A stretch of DNA of 64,000 nt from Candidatus Gastranaerophilales bacterium (GTDB lineage: Bacteria; Cyanobacteriota; Vampirovibrionia; Gastranaerophilales; Gastranaerophilaceae): the NCBI GenBank assembly GCA_944323425.1, contig CALUSL010000008.1, forward strand, positions 18,819 to 82,818, written 5' to 3'. Position numbers and translations under genes: made by a program. The stretch's first letter is position 1. Each line of letters opens with the position of its first letter. Under the pieces are notes generated by a model that had not been told where the DNA came from, did no database searches, and saw nothing but the letters and a program-made list of their open reading frames with translations. Below are positions 27,114 to 34,903 of the stretch, piece after piece.

Positions 27114-27989
27114 TTATCCGATTAAGTTCAAAGCAAGAGCCGGCAGCTGGTTAGCCTGTACCAGCAATGTTGCTGATGTCTGCTGCAGAATCTGCGCTTT
27201 CGTGTAGTTTGCACTTTCTTCAGCTATATCTGCGTCCATAATCGTTGATTTCGCTGATGTTGCGTTTTCTACTGTTGTTACCAGTGAATCTGCTGCTGAA
27301 TTCAGCCTGTTTTGTACAGCACCGATTGTTGCTTTTCTTGTTGTTACTTCCTGTAACGCCGTATCTACACTTGCTATAAATTGGGCTGCGGCTGACGCAT
27401 TTGCAAATGCTTTTTCAACAGTATCAACATTTGTATTACCGAATAATCCCAAAGTAGCTGCCGACGCACTTGCAAATACATTTGCTTCAACATAAATAGC
27501 ATTTGTAGCAGCTTCTGAATTTGCACCAACCTGAAGTCTCAATCCATTAGGATTTGTGTCTGCTATTGAACCGTCTAACAGATTCAATCCGTTAAAGTTT
27601 GAAGCATGAGCAATTCTATCTATTTCTGCTACACGGGCATTTACTTCATCTTTCATTGCTTGTAATGATTTGTCGTCATAAACTCCGTTAGCTGCCTGAG
27701 TTGCAAGGTCTCTGATACGAAGAAGGTTGTCTTCTATTACTCCATAGTCGCCTTCTGCTGTCTGCAATACGTTTATCCCCGTTGCTACGTTATTCTGTGC
27801 TACTTTTGAACCCCTAATTTGTGTGTTTAAGTTTGATGCTACGAACATACCGGCTGCATCATCTGCTGCCGAGTTGATTTTCAAACCTGTTGACATTCTG
27901 TTCAGTGCTGTGTTCAGAGAATTTGTAGCACTGTTCAAGTTTGCCTGCGTCTTTAAAGCAGACATGTTTGTGTTAACGATAATTGCCAT
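27114..27989 (-). CDS. fliC: flagellin (tandem copy 2)
   Basis: 291-residue flagellin, same length as its downstream neighbour and differing at only a handful of positions (for example D-D-K-S-L-Q for D-T-K-S-L-K, and A-D-T-N-P-N for A-Q-E-S-P-N in the hinge). The D0/D1 motifs are intact. The ribosome-binding site GAAAGGAGTACGACG is also shared. Each copy has its own terminator and its own palindromic upstream element, so they are probably transcribed separately. Their similarity implies recent duplication or ongoing gene conversion. Confidence 0.96.
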   Translation of the reverse strand: MAIIVNTNMSALKTQANLNSATNSLNTALNRMSTGLKINSAADDAAGMFVASNLNTQIRGSKVAQNNVATGINVLQTAEGDYGVIEDNLLRIRDLATQAANGVYDDKSLQAMKDEVNARVAEIDRIAHASNFNGLNLLDGSIADTNPNGLRLQVGANSEAATNAIYVEANVFASASAATLGLFGNTNVDTVEKAFANASAAAQFIASVDTALQEVTTRKATIGAVQNRLNSAADSLVTTVENATSAKSTIMDADIAEESANYTKAQILQQTSATLLVQANQLPALALNLIG

Positions 27990-28094
27990 CGTCGTACTCC
28001 TTTCGCATATCCTAATTTACTTCCCTGTGAAAATAAATGTTTTTTCGTATTTTTATAATAAAGGATAAAATGCGTTAAGAGAATTCTTATTTAG

Positions 28095-28131
28095 TTGGAA
28101 AAATTCCATACTAAAGTTGGAATTTTTCCAA
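28095..28131. promoter_or_regulatory. flagellin upstream palindromic element, copy 2
   Basis: TTGGAAAAATTCC (28095-28107) and GGAATTTTTCCAA (28119-28131) are perfect 13-bp inverted repeats around ATACTAAAGTT. It is preceded by CTTATTTAGT, as in copy 1. It lies 106 bp upstream of flagellin 2. Confidence 0.6.
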
Positions 28132-28204
28132 AATTGAACATAAAAAGTATAAAAATAAAAATTAATACGAATTTTATGTTAGGAAAATTTGCCCATCAAT
28201 ATCT

Positions 28205-28553
28205 CAGGCTGTGAAGTATAGATCTATGTATTGCCCCGGTGGTCATGCGCTTCTGGATTATTGGCAGCTCGAAGTTCTACCACTCGTTCTTTTTTGCATT
28301 TGCAAAAACTCACTCGTATCGAACTTCTACGCAGGACGTGCTGGGTGCTTTTCAAGCACACGGCGCACTTGCCAAGTCACTATTTACAGACCAGAGCATA
28401 TTTGTTTGTCTGTTACTTAGTCGTGACGCCATTTTTCAGGCTTCGCTATAGCTCAGCCGAAAAAGAAGGCAAATCCGCCGCAATGACGTTTCTCTCTGTC
28501 ATTATGAATGTCTGAAGACGCGAAGTAATCCGGTCAACCGGTGCCGTCTGTGT
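28205..28553. repeat. GC-richer intergenic block with REP-like inverted units
   Basis: This stretch is visibly richer in G+C than its surroundings, and its frames look non-coding. AATGAC (28482-28487) and GTCATT (28498-28503) face each other. The outward sequences G-C-C-G-C-A-A-T-G-A-C-G and GTCATT...GCGAAGTAATCC resemble, in degraded form, the GTCATTGCGA...CGAAGCAATCC palindromic repeat seen in many bacterial genomes. A TTTTGCA/TGCAAAA hairpin lies near 28296-28311, flanked by GAAGTTC and GAACTTC. No gene is called. Confidence 0.4.
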
Positions 28554-30158
28554 CTATTGTATCAATGACAGGACAATAGAGGAGTGAATGTTTTGAGACT
28601 GTGCAAGGAGAGCGGAGGAGGTTTGCTGTAGAATCTGACTTTTCACAAAGTCAGCAGATTCAGTAGCAATATCCGCATCCATAATAGTGGATTTAGCTGC
28701 AGTGTAGTTTTGAATAGTAGTAGTTTGCGATTCAAGAATGGAGTTCAGACGGTTGATAGCAGCACCGAATTCAGCGCGTTTAGTATTAATTTGTTCAAGC
28801 ACCGAGTCAATCTCATCAATAGCCTGAGCACAGGAATTGGCAGAGGTGAAGTCGACATTGAATTCACCAAGGTCAAAAGATGTGTCGACATAGATAGCAG
28901 AGTTTTCGGAAGAATCCGCGCCTATCTGAAGTCTAATAGAACCTAAGGGAGCCGGTTTGTCCGGATTATTCGGATCATCAGGGTCAGTTCCTCCACTGGG
29001 ATTGTCAGGGTCTGTCGGGTCTTGTAGTTTATAAAGCTTGAATGTCGGGGGGAGTGTGGACATATCCCAGATATTTGTATCCCATCCGTTCCAGTTTGTA
29101 ATGTCTTGCATTTGGGCAGATGTTAAACCTTTATTAGATGTATTTGTGCCGCTGTTATAGCCAAAGCCGTCTGCCTGTCCGGTTTTTTCTTTATCCCATA
29201 TAGAATTCGAAATAAAGGCGTTTTCATTTCCTCCAATTAGTCCGCCGATATAGCTATTTCCTGTAATGTTACCTGTTGCATATCCATTGGATATACGACT
29301 GTCTGTTGTGTTATAACCGACGAGTCCGCCAACTCCATAATCACCTTTGACGTTACCGGTAGCATAGACATTTGATATATTACTGGTGTTGCTTCCGGCT
29401 GCTCCGACTAATCCTCCTACGTATGTGCTTCCTGTAACATTGCCTGACGCAAAGGAGTTAGTTATCTGACAATTGGTAATAGGTACCTGTATGCCTCCCG
29501 GTAGCGTTGGTTTTGTATTATACCATCCGTTTACTGCAACCAGCCCCCCTGCAGTATCTCCGGAAACAGTAACGGTTGAATAGCAGCTCTCTATTACTCC
29601 TCCGTTTCCTCCGACGAGTCCTCCTGAGACATCTCCTGATATCGTACCTGTCGTATAGCAGTTGGATATTACGGTATCGATGCTAATAGAAGCAATTGGA
29701 CCTGAATAATAACTTGCGTTTTCTATATCGACATTTTCAAAACCAAGGTTTTTTATCTCTGCCTGATATGTTTGTCCAAAAAATCCTGCTCCTCCGGTAT
29801 TCTGCATTTTAAAATTTTGTATTGCGTATCCGTTGCCGTCAAATGTTCCGACAAAAGCAAGTCCGTTTTGGTATATTTCTTTATTAGTTTCATACCAGTT
29901 ATCATAAGCAGACAGGTCAATATCATTCATGAGAATAAATTTCCCGTCAACAAATCCGTTTGAATCCATATTGTCTATATTAAAAACTTTATCAATCAAA
30001 TCCTGAGCGGATTTGATAACAGTATAGCCCTGAGCAATCGCCTCCTCTTCAGATAACCTGTTGACCTGCTGAATAAACCCCTGAGAACTTTTGGCATCGG
30101 GAGTGTTACTGAAAGTGTCTATACCCTGTAAACCCGCTTCCTGAGCTGAGTTAGAGCC
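28554..30158 (-). CDS. GLUG-repeat insert and C-terminal half of a large flagellin
   Basis: 534 codons that continue the flagellin begun at 30643, but in the -1 frame relative to it. In order: a linker; a beta-rich region with five GLUG-type repeats (G-G-L-V-G or G-G-L-I-G at regular spacing, with Y-A-T-G-N-V-x-G between them); an Asp/Pro linker; then a normal flagellin C-terminal D1/D0 with I-R-L-Q-I-G-A-D, K-S-T-I-M-D-A-D-I-A-T-E-S and L-L-A-Q-S-Q. GLUG repeats occur in surface adhesins and IgA proteases. Here they would replace D2/D3 and face outside the filament. It has no ribosome-binding site of its own, so it needs a frameshift or an 8-C tract allele to be made. Confidence 0.75.
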   Translation of the reverse strand, partial: GSNSAQEAGLQGIDTFSNTPDAKSSQGFIQQVNRLSEEEAIAQGYTVIKSAQDLIDKVFNIDNMDSNGFVDGKFILMNDIDLSAYDNWYETNKEIYQNGLAFVGTFDGNGYAIQNFKMQNTGGAGFFGQTYQAEIKNLGFENVDIENASYYSGPIASISIDTVISNCYTTGTISGDVSGGLVGGNGGVIESCYSTVTVSGDTAGGLVAVNGWYNTKPTLPGGIQVPITNCQITNSFASGNVTGSTYVGGLVGAAGSNTSNISNVYATGNVKGDYGVGGLVGYNTTDSRISNGYATGNITGNSYIGGLIGGNENAFISNSIWDKEKTGQADGFGYNSGTNTSNKGLTSAQMQDITNWNGWDTNIWDMSTLPPTFKLYKLQDPTDPDNPSGGTDPDDPNNPDKPAPLGSIRLQIGADSSENSAIYVDTSFDLGEFNVDFTSANSCAQAIDEIDSVLEQINTKRAEFGAAINRLNSILESQTTTIQNYTAAKSTIMDADIATESADFVKSQILQQTSSALLAQSQNIHSSIVLSLIQ

Positions 30159-30643
30159 TTTTTTGGGGGGGCTGAAAGTGAAGCAGTAGCTATGTCTGCA
30201 CCAGCTAAACTCCACGTTGCATTAGCTGACCCAAAAATAGCCCTGCCGTTAAAACTCGTCCCCTCTTGAATCTGCCTCAACTGTGCAACAAGAGAATCAG
30301 CCTCATCCTGCATAGCTCCCAGAGAACTTTCATCATAAACCCCGTTAGCACCCTGAACGGCAAGATCCCTTAGCCTGTTAAGAATATCAGTCATATTAGC
30401 CAAACCTCCCTCAGCAGTGTTCAAGAGAGAAATGTCATCCTGAGCATTCTTCTGAGCCTGCCTGAGTCCCCTGATATTAGCGTTAAGGTTAGAGGCAACA
30501 AACAACCCTGCAGCATCATCAGCAGCACAATTAACCTTATACCCCGTGCTCATTCTGTAAAGAGCAGTATTAAGGCTGTTTGTAGCATTATTCAGATTAC
30601 GCTGCGTCGTTAAAACCGACGGGTTGAAGTTCGTGGTAATCAT
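30119..30643 (-). CDS. N-terminal half of the large flagellin (frame 0 product)
   Basis: 174 residues as read without frameshift. Residues 1-150 are a standard flagellin N-terminal D0/D1: N-L-N-N-A-T-N-S-L-N-T-A-L-Y, R-M-S-T-G-Y-K-V-N-C-A-A-D-D-A-A-G, L-R-D-L-A-V-Q-G-A-N-G-V-Y. After A-P-P-K-K the frame runs through 12 unrelated residues to a stop. Such a product lacks the C-terminal D0 needed for export-chaperone contacts and polymerisation. Joined at the C7A6 tract to the downstream frame, the protein would be about 696 residues. AAGG precedes the ATG. Confidence 0.8.
   Translation of the reverse strand: MITTNFNPSVLTTQRNLNNATNSLNTALYRMSTGYKVNCAADDAAGLFVASNLNANIRGLRQAQKNAQDDISLLNTAEGGLANMTDILNRLRDLAVQGANGVYDESSLGAMQDEADSLVAQLRQIQEGTSFNGRAIFGSANATWSLAGADIATASLSAPPKKALTQLRKRVYRV
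30158..30171 (-). repeat. C7A6G tract at the flagellin frame break
   Basis: On the coding strand seven C are followed by six A and G. Frame-0 codons are GCC CCC CCA AAA AAG, which includes the heptamer A_AAA_AAG, the dnaX-type slippery sequence. A -1 slip, or one extra C or A in the DNA, joins the two flagellin halves exactly. Confidence 0.85.
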
Positions 30644-30714
30644 GATACCTTAGAAGTTTATACGTACGTTCTGTTTTCAATTGCCACAGTTGTTCACCGG
30701 ACAAATCCCTATTT

Positions 30715-30801
30715 TTGGCTGATGAATCCGCCAATACGCAAATCACTCAATCGGGAATTGAGTAATGATATTAATATACTGCAGTGGGTGAAAATCCACC
30801 C
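30715..30801 (-). ncRNA. structured leader upstream of the large flagellin
   Basis: Three hairpins lie in a row on the minus strand between the palindromic element and the flagellin ATG: GGGTG/CACCC (30786-30801), ACTCAAT/ATTGAGT (30745-30763, loop of five) and TTGGC/GCCAA (30715-30734). No known riboswitch consensus was recognised. It could be a regulatory leader or operator sites. Confidence 0.3.
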
Positions 30802-30839
30802 GATTATATTATGACGCATTACGTGATAAAAATGAATTG

Positions 30840-30871
30840 AACTAAAGTTTGAAAAAACTCATACTTTAGTT
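30840..30871. promoter_or_regulatory. flagellin upstream palindromic element, copy 3
   Basis: AACTAAAGT (30840-30848) and ACTTTAGTT (30863-30871) form a 9-bp inverted repeat around TTGAAAAAACTCAT. It shares ACTAAAGTT-TGAA with copies 1 and 2. It lies about 197 bp upstream of the large flagellin and also just before rsmD. Confidence 0.45.
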
Positions 30872-30909
30872 GGAAAATGAAGTTTTCAATAGATATATGC
30901 TGTTTGTGT

Positions 30910-30915
30910 TAAAAT
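30910..30915 (+). promoter_or_regulatory. -10 box of rsmD, leaderless geometry
   Basis: TAAAAT ends six bases before the rsmD ATG at 30922, which would make the mRNA leaderless. There is no clear -35 box. Confidence 0.4.
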
Positions 30916-30921
30916 CTGTTT

Positions 30922-31461
30922 ATGCAAATTACCGGCGGTTATTTAAAATCAAGAAGAATTAATTCACCAAAGGGCGCAAATGTGCGGCCTACACTTTCGC
31001 AGGTAAGAGAGAGTGTTTTTAGTATTTTGAAAAGTTTGATGGATGATTTTGATGACAGGTTGTTTCTTGATGCATTTGCCGGTTCCGGTATAATGGGATT
31101 CGAAGCCGTATCACGCGGTTTTAAAAATGTTGTATTTATTGAAAAAGATAGAAAAACATTTTTTTTATTAAAACAAAATGCTGAGATATTAGGGTTAAAT
31201 CCTGTATTTTATGCTGGAGATACGTTAAAAGTTTTGAATCGTATTGATATAGATTTTGACGTTATATACATTGATCCTCCATATAGAGACGGGTATTACG
31301 GGAATGTTATAAATACTATTCATCAAAGAAAACTTTTAAAGCCGGACGGATTTATTGTGCTGGAGCATTTGAAAGAAACTGAGATTGATTTCAATGTATT
31401 TAAAGCTGTAAAACAAAAAATATACGGTGAAAAGGTGATTACGATTTTAAATTTAGCTTAA
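30922..31461 (+). CDS. rsmD: 16S rRNA (guanine966-N2)-methyltransferase
   Basis: 179-residue SAM-dependent methyltransferase acting on G966 of 16S rRNA during 30S assembly. It starts M-Q-I-T-G-G-Y-L-K-S-R-R-I and has R-P-T-L-S-Q-V-R-E-S-V-F, motif I D-A-F-A-G-S-G-I-M-G-F-E-A, and the catalytic D-P-P-Y in V-I-Y-I-D-P-P-Y. Length and order are family-typical. No ribosome-binding site is seen. Confidence 0.93.
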   Translation: MQITGGYLKSRRINSPKGANVRPTLSQVRESVFSILKSLMDDFDDRLFLDAFAGSGIMGFEAVSRGFKNVVFIEKDRKTFFLLKQNAEILGLNPVFYAGDTLKVLNRIDIDFDVIYIDPPYRDGYYGNVINTIHQRKLLKPDGFIVLEHLKETEIDFNVFKAVKQKIYGEKVITILNLA

Positions 31462-31479
31462 TTGTAAAATCGGTCAATT

Positions 31480-31508
31480 AAAAAACCGGAAAAATATTTT
31501 TCCGGTTT
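31480..31508. terminator. bidirectional terminator between rsmD and apt
   Basis: AACCGGAAAAATATTTTTCCGGTT (24-bp palindrome span) at 31484-31507. Six T follow on the minus strand and TTTCT on the plus strand. It serves apt best and probably rsmD too. Confidence 0.8.
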
Positions 31509-31531
31509 CTATGTGTTTATGTTGGTAATTC

Positions 31532-32053
31532 TTAGTATTTAATCATAGAGACGATTTCGATGTCTTCAGGCAATTTTTCTCTGCCGTGCAAGTCTGTCAG
31601 TTCTATTACAAAGGCTGCACCGATTATATTTGCACCGGTTTTTTTCAAAAGTTTAATGCTTGCATCAACTGTTCCGCCTGTTGCAAGAAGGTCATCTATA
31701 ATCAAAACATTTTTCCCTGCTTCAACTGCATCAGCGTGCATTTCTATTTTGTCTGTGCCGTATTCAAGCGTATATTCCTGAGATATCGTTTTTGCTGGAA
31801 GTTTGCCGGGTTTTCTTATTAAGACGAGTCCTGCTCCGAGATTGTAAGCCAGTGCAGAACCGAAGATAAATCCTCTTGATTCAATACCGACAACGTAGTC
31901 AATATTTTTGTTTTCAAATTGAGTTGTAAGGTAATCTATGATTAGTTTTAGTGCTTTTGCATCTTTTATTGCTGTTGTAATATCACGAAATACAATACCC
32001 TTTTTTGGAAAGTCTACTATATCCCTGATTCTTTCTGCAACGTAGTTTGTCAT
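31532..32053 (-). CDS. apt: adenine phosphoribosyltransferase
   Basis: 173 residues. The PRPP-binding motif is V-L-I-I-D-D-L-L-A-T-G-G-T, with G-I-E-S-R-G-F-I-F-G and R-K-P-G-K-L-P-A-K-T upstream. It salvages adenine to AMP. The ATG at 32053 has GAGAGG six bases before it; an ATG two codons earlier abuts that site. It is the last gene of the TPR-tic20-metY-apt cluster (20 bp after metY). Confidence 0.95.
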   Translation of the reverse strand: MTNYVAERIRDIVDFPKKGIVFRDITTAIKDAKALKLIIDYLTTQFENKNIDYVVGIESRGFIFGSALAYNLGAGLVLIRKPGKLPAKTISQEYTLEYGTDKIEMHADAVEAGKNVLIIDDLLATGGTVDASIKLLKKTGANIIGAAFVIELTDLHGREKLPEDIEIVSMIKY

Positions 32054-32073
32054 TTTCATCCTCTCTATTCTAA

Positions 32074-33336
32074 TTATTCTAATGACTGATTCAAATCTTC
32101 AATTATGTCATCCGTATCCTCAAGTCCGATGGAAATACGCATGAAATTGTCGGAAATTCCGCATGCTTCAAGCTGTTGCGCATTTAACTGTCTGTGTGTC
32201 GTGAGTGCGGGATAGGTAATAATGGTTCTGGCATCACCTATATTAGTCGCGTGAATAAGCAATTTGGCTTTTTCAATGAATTTTATCCCTGCTTCTTTTC
32301 CGCCTTTTAAGCCGAAACTTACTATCGATGAAGCACCTTTAGGCATATATTTTTGTACCAGCGGATAGTATCTGTTTGACTCAAGTCCCGGATAGTTCAC
32401 CCAGGAAATCGCCGGATGGGTTTCTAAAAATTTTGCGACTTTAAGAGCAGAATCACAGTGTCTTTGCATTCTTAAATGTAGTGTTTCTAACCCGAGAAGT
32501 GTTAAATAGGCATTAAACGGACTCATACATGTACCAAGATCTCTTAAAAGCTGTGCACGGGCTTTTACTATAAATGCAGCTTTGCCAAAAGATTCTGTAT
32601 ATATGGTGCCGTGATAACTTTCATCCGGTTCTGTTAAACCTTTGAATTTTCCTGATTTTTCCCAGTCAAAATTTCCGGAATCAACAATTATACCTCCCAT
32701 CGCATTTCCATGACCGGATATATATTTTGTTGTGGAATGTACAACAATATCCGCACCGAATTCAAATGGTCTGAAGAGATAGGGAGATGGGACAGTATTG
32801 TCCACAATTAAAGGAATATTATTTGCATGTGCAACTTTTGCAAGTGTTTCGATGTCCGAAACGTTCAGCTTAGGATTGCCGATAGTTTCAGTAAAAATAC
32901 ATTTTGTTTTTTCTGTGATTGCTTTTTGATAATCTTCCGGATTTTCTGATTCAACGAAAATAGTTTTGATTCCGAGCTTTTTAAGTGTGCTGCCAAGAAG
33001 ATTGAATGTTCCACCGTACAGGGTTGCCGAAGCTACTATTTCATCTCCCGCTTCTGCAATGTTCAAGACTGATATTAATGAAGCTGACTGACCTGAAGAA
33101 ACAGCAAGCGCGCCTACTCCACCTTCAAGCATTGCTATTCTTTCTTCCAGAACCTGCGTTGTAGGATTGGATATTCTTGTATATATATCTCCGTCTGTTT
33201 TCAGATCAAATAAATCCGCAGCATATTGTACATTGTCAAAGTCAAATGCTGTGGTCTGATAAATCGGTACCGGGATGCAATGTCTGTTATTTTTCGCTTT
33301 GTGTGCTCCCTGAACCAGAATTGTATCAAACTTCAT
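32074..33336 (-). CDS. metY: O-acetylhomoserine sulfhydrylase-type PLP enzyme
   Basis: 420-residue Cys/Met-metabolism PLP enzyme. The PLP lysine lies in V-V-H-S-T-T-K-Y-I-S-G-H-G. R-I-S-N-P-T-T-Q-V-L-E-E-R-I and A-V-S-S-G-Q-S-A are family signatures, and length above 400 fits MetY rather than cystathionine synthases (about 380). It likely makes homocysteine from O-acetylhomoserine and sulfide in the cytoplasm. Other trans-sulfuration genes are not adjacent. Confidence 0.9.
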   Translation of the reverse strand: MKFDTILVQGAHKAKNNRHCIPVPIYQTTAFDFDNVQYAADLFDLKTDGDIYTRISNPTTQVLEERIAMLEGGVGALAVSSGQSASLISVLNIAEAGDEIVASATLYGGTFNLLGSTLKKLGIKTIFVESENPEDYQKAITEKTKCIFTETIGNPKLNVSDIETLAKVAHANNIPLIVDNTVPSPYLFRPFEFGADIVVHSTTKYISGHGNAMGGIIVDSGNFDWEKSGKFKGLTEPDESYHGTIYTESFGKAAFIVKARAQLLRDLGTCMSPFNAYLTLLGLETLHLRMQRHCDSALKVAKFLETHPAISWVNYPGLESNRYYPLVQKYMPKGASSIVSFGLKGGKEAGIKFIEKAKLLIHATNIGDARTIITYPALTTHRQLNAQQLEACGISDNFMRISIGLEDTDDIIEDLNQSLE

Positions 33337-33352
33337 TTGGTGTATTCCCTCT

Positions 33353-33781
33353 TTATCTTATGTTTTGTTTAATTATATCAGAAACTACCGGCAGGTATGA
33401 ATATTTTCCAAGGACAGCTCCTATTGCAAGATACACTAAAATCAGGAAAATAAATGCCTGAATTACAGAATATCCGAAAAATATCTGCAGGTTTGTTGTG
33501 AAAAAATTAAAAATGATATTTACTATTCTGTTGATAAAGGGAATATAATTTATAAGACTCATTATAAGATTCAGCCCCATTTGTATAATAAATAGAGCAA
33601 AAGCAATAAAAATAGACTGAAATATGTGATATCTCAAAAAAGGTTTTATTTCTTTTTTCAGTATTGCTGCAATAATAAGCCATATAAAACCTATCCAGCA
33701 ATTTAGATATGTAAGCATTGCTATGATTTTTTCCACAGGTGCGGGATTATAATAGTAGGTGTTATTATTATAGTTTGGCAA
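33353..33781 (-). CDS. Tic20-like four-helix membrane protein
   Basis: 142 residues with a short Asn/Tyr-rich N-terminus and about four membrane helices. The segment F-L-R-Y-H-I-F-Q-S-I-F-I-A-F-A resembles the F-I-R-F-N-x-M-Q-A-I box of the Tic20/Ycf60 family. The C-terminus Y-L-P-V-V-S-D-I-I-K-Q resembles its I-P-x-I-S-D-A-V-x-x-Q ending. Tic20 is the inner-envelope import channel component of chloroplasts and has cyanobacterial relatives of uncertain role. It lies 16 bp before metY and 16 bp after the TPR gene. A DUF4870-type protein is the alternative. Confidence 0.55.
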   Translation of the reverse strand: MPNYNNNTYYYNPAPVEKIIAMLTYLNCWIGFIWLIIAAILKKEIKPFLRYHIFQSIFIAFALFIIQMGLNLIMSLINYIPFINRIVNIIFNFFTTNLQIFFGYSVIQAFIFLILVYLAIGAVLGKYSYLPVVSDIIKQNIR

Positions 33782-33797
33782 TTTTTGCTCCGGCGTT

Positions 33798-34868
33798 TTA
33801 TTTTTTTGTTTTTACTTTTTCTTCTTTTCTTTTTATATAATCTTGAACCATATCAAGATAAACCAGTTTGTTTTCCTGATTATTGCTATCAATATTTATT
33901 GCTTTTCTGTATGTTAGAATTGCTTTTTCAAGATTGTCCATCATAAAATATGTATTGCCGATGAATGTATATGTTTTTGCATCATCAGGTTTTAGCTCTG
34001 CAGCTTTTTCGTATAATTCTACGGCTTCTTTCAGTTTGGACTGTTCTACGTAAATATTTGCAATCAGAATATATGCATTTGGCATTTGCGGATTAATCGA
34101 AATAGCTTCTTCGTATTTTTTCAGAGCCATATCCGTATTGCCTGCATCAGAATAGCTGATACCGTGGCATACATATACCTGATAGAATTTTGGATCTATT
34201 TCATAGCATTTATTAAAGTATTTTTCTGCATTCGCAAAATCTCTAATGGATGAATATGAATTTGCTATACAAAGACAAGCTTTAACATTTTTTTTGTCAG
34301 CCTGCATTGCTTTTTTCAGTGCGGTAATTGCATCTGTATACAGATGCATACTCATAAGAACACTTGCTTTACTGATATAATTTTCCGGATCATCAGGGTT
34401 CAGCGCAATAGCTTTGTCATAATAGATATTGGCTGAAATATAATCTTTATTGTCCTGATATAAAAGACCGATTGCATTATATAATTGTGCATTATCCGGA
34501 TTTATTTCCAGAGCTTTTACATAATTTTGCATTGCGAGTGTAAAGTTTCCCAGCTCTGCATAAGCATTACCGAGATTCAAATGAATAGAAAAATTTTCTG
34601 TTTCAATTTCAGATGCGCGTGTATAGTAATTTATTGACTTGTTGATATCCTCAAAATAGAAATACAAACTTCCGGCATTTATTAGTGCCTGAACTTCATT
34701 AGGATTGATTTTCAAAAGTTTTTCATAAACATCCAGTGCTTCTTTGTAAAGTTTGTGGAGGATATAAAATTTTCCCAACTCAATATAGTTGTCCTGATTG
34801 TCAGGATCGGCTTCTATTTTTTTTATTAACTCTTCTCTGATATCATTTTCTCTGCTAATTTTATCCAT
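33798..34868 (-). CDS. tetratricopeptide repeat protein
   Basis: 356 residues, almost entirely TPR units of 34 residues (about nine), recognisable by the repeated Y-x-x-A-I or A-L, A-L-x-I-N-P-D and G-x-x-Y patterns (for example A-L-E-I-N-P-D-N-A and A-I-S-I-N-P-Q-M-P). No signal peptide or membrane helix. It is a protein-interaction scaffold whose partners are unknown. It is the first gene of a cluster with tic20-like, metY and apt, and its promoter spacing implies a leaderless mRNA. Confidence 0.88.
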   Translation of the reverse strand: MDKISRENDIREELIKKIEADPDNQDNYIELGKFYILHKLYKEALDVYEKLLKINPNEVQALINAGSLYFYFEDINKSINYYTRASEIETENFSIHLNLGNAYAELGNFTLAMQNYVKALEINPDNAQLYNAIGLLYQDNKDYISANIYYDKAIALNPDDPENYISKASVLMSMHLYTDAITALKKAMQADKKNVKACLCIANSYSSIRDFANAEKYFNKCYEIDPKFYQVYVCHGISYSDAGNTDMALKKYEEAISINPQMPNAYILIANIYVEQSKLKEAVELYEKAAELKPDDAKTYTFIGNTYFMMDNLEKAILTYRKAINIDSNNQENKLVYLDMVQDYIKRKEEKVKTKK

Positions 34869-34874
34869 ACTAGT

Positions 34875-34903
34875 ATATTACTACAATTTTTTGAAAAATC
34901 CAA
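34875..34903 (-). promoter_or_regulatory. promoter of the TPR gene, leaderless geometry
   Basis: Minus strand: TTGGAT (34898-34903), a 17-bp spacer and TAATAT (34875-34880), then six bases to the ATG at 34868. Confidence 0.6.

Noticed and set aside
26931..27125. 64-codon plus-strand frame between the tandem flagellins
   Set aside because: It runs through the palindromic element and the flagellin 2 terminator and has no ribosome-binding site.
28211..28515. Overlapping plus-strand frames of 70-94 codons in the GC-richer block
   Set aside because: Three overlapping frames in different phases, all lacking ribosome-binding sites and protein-like composition; best explained as non-coding repeat DNA.
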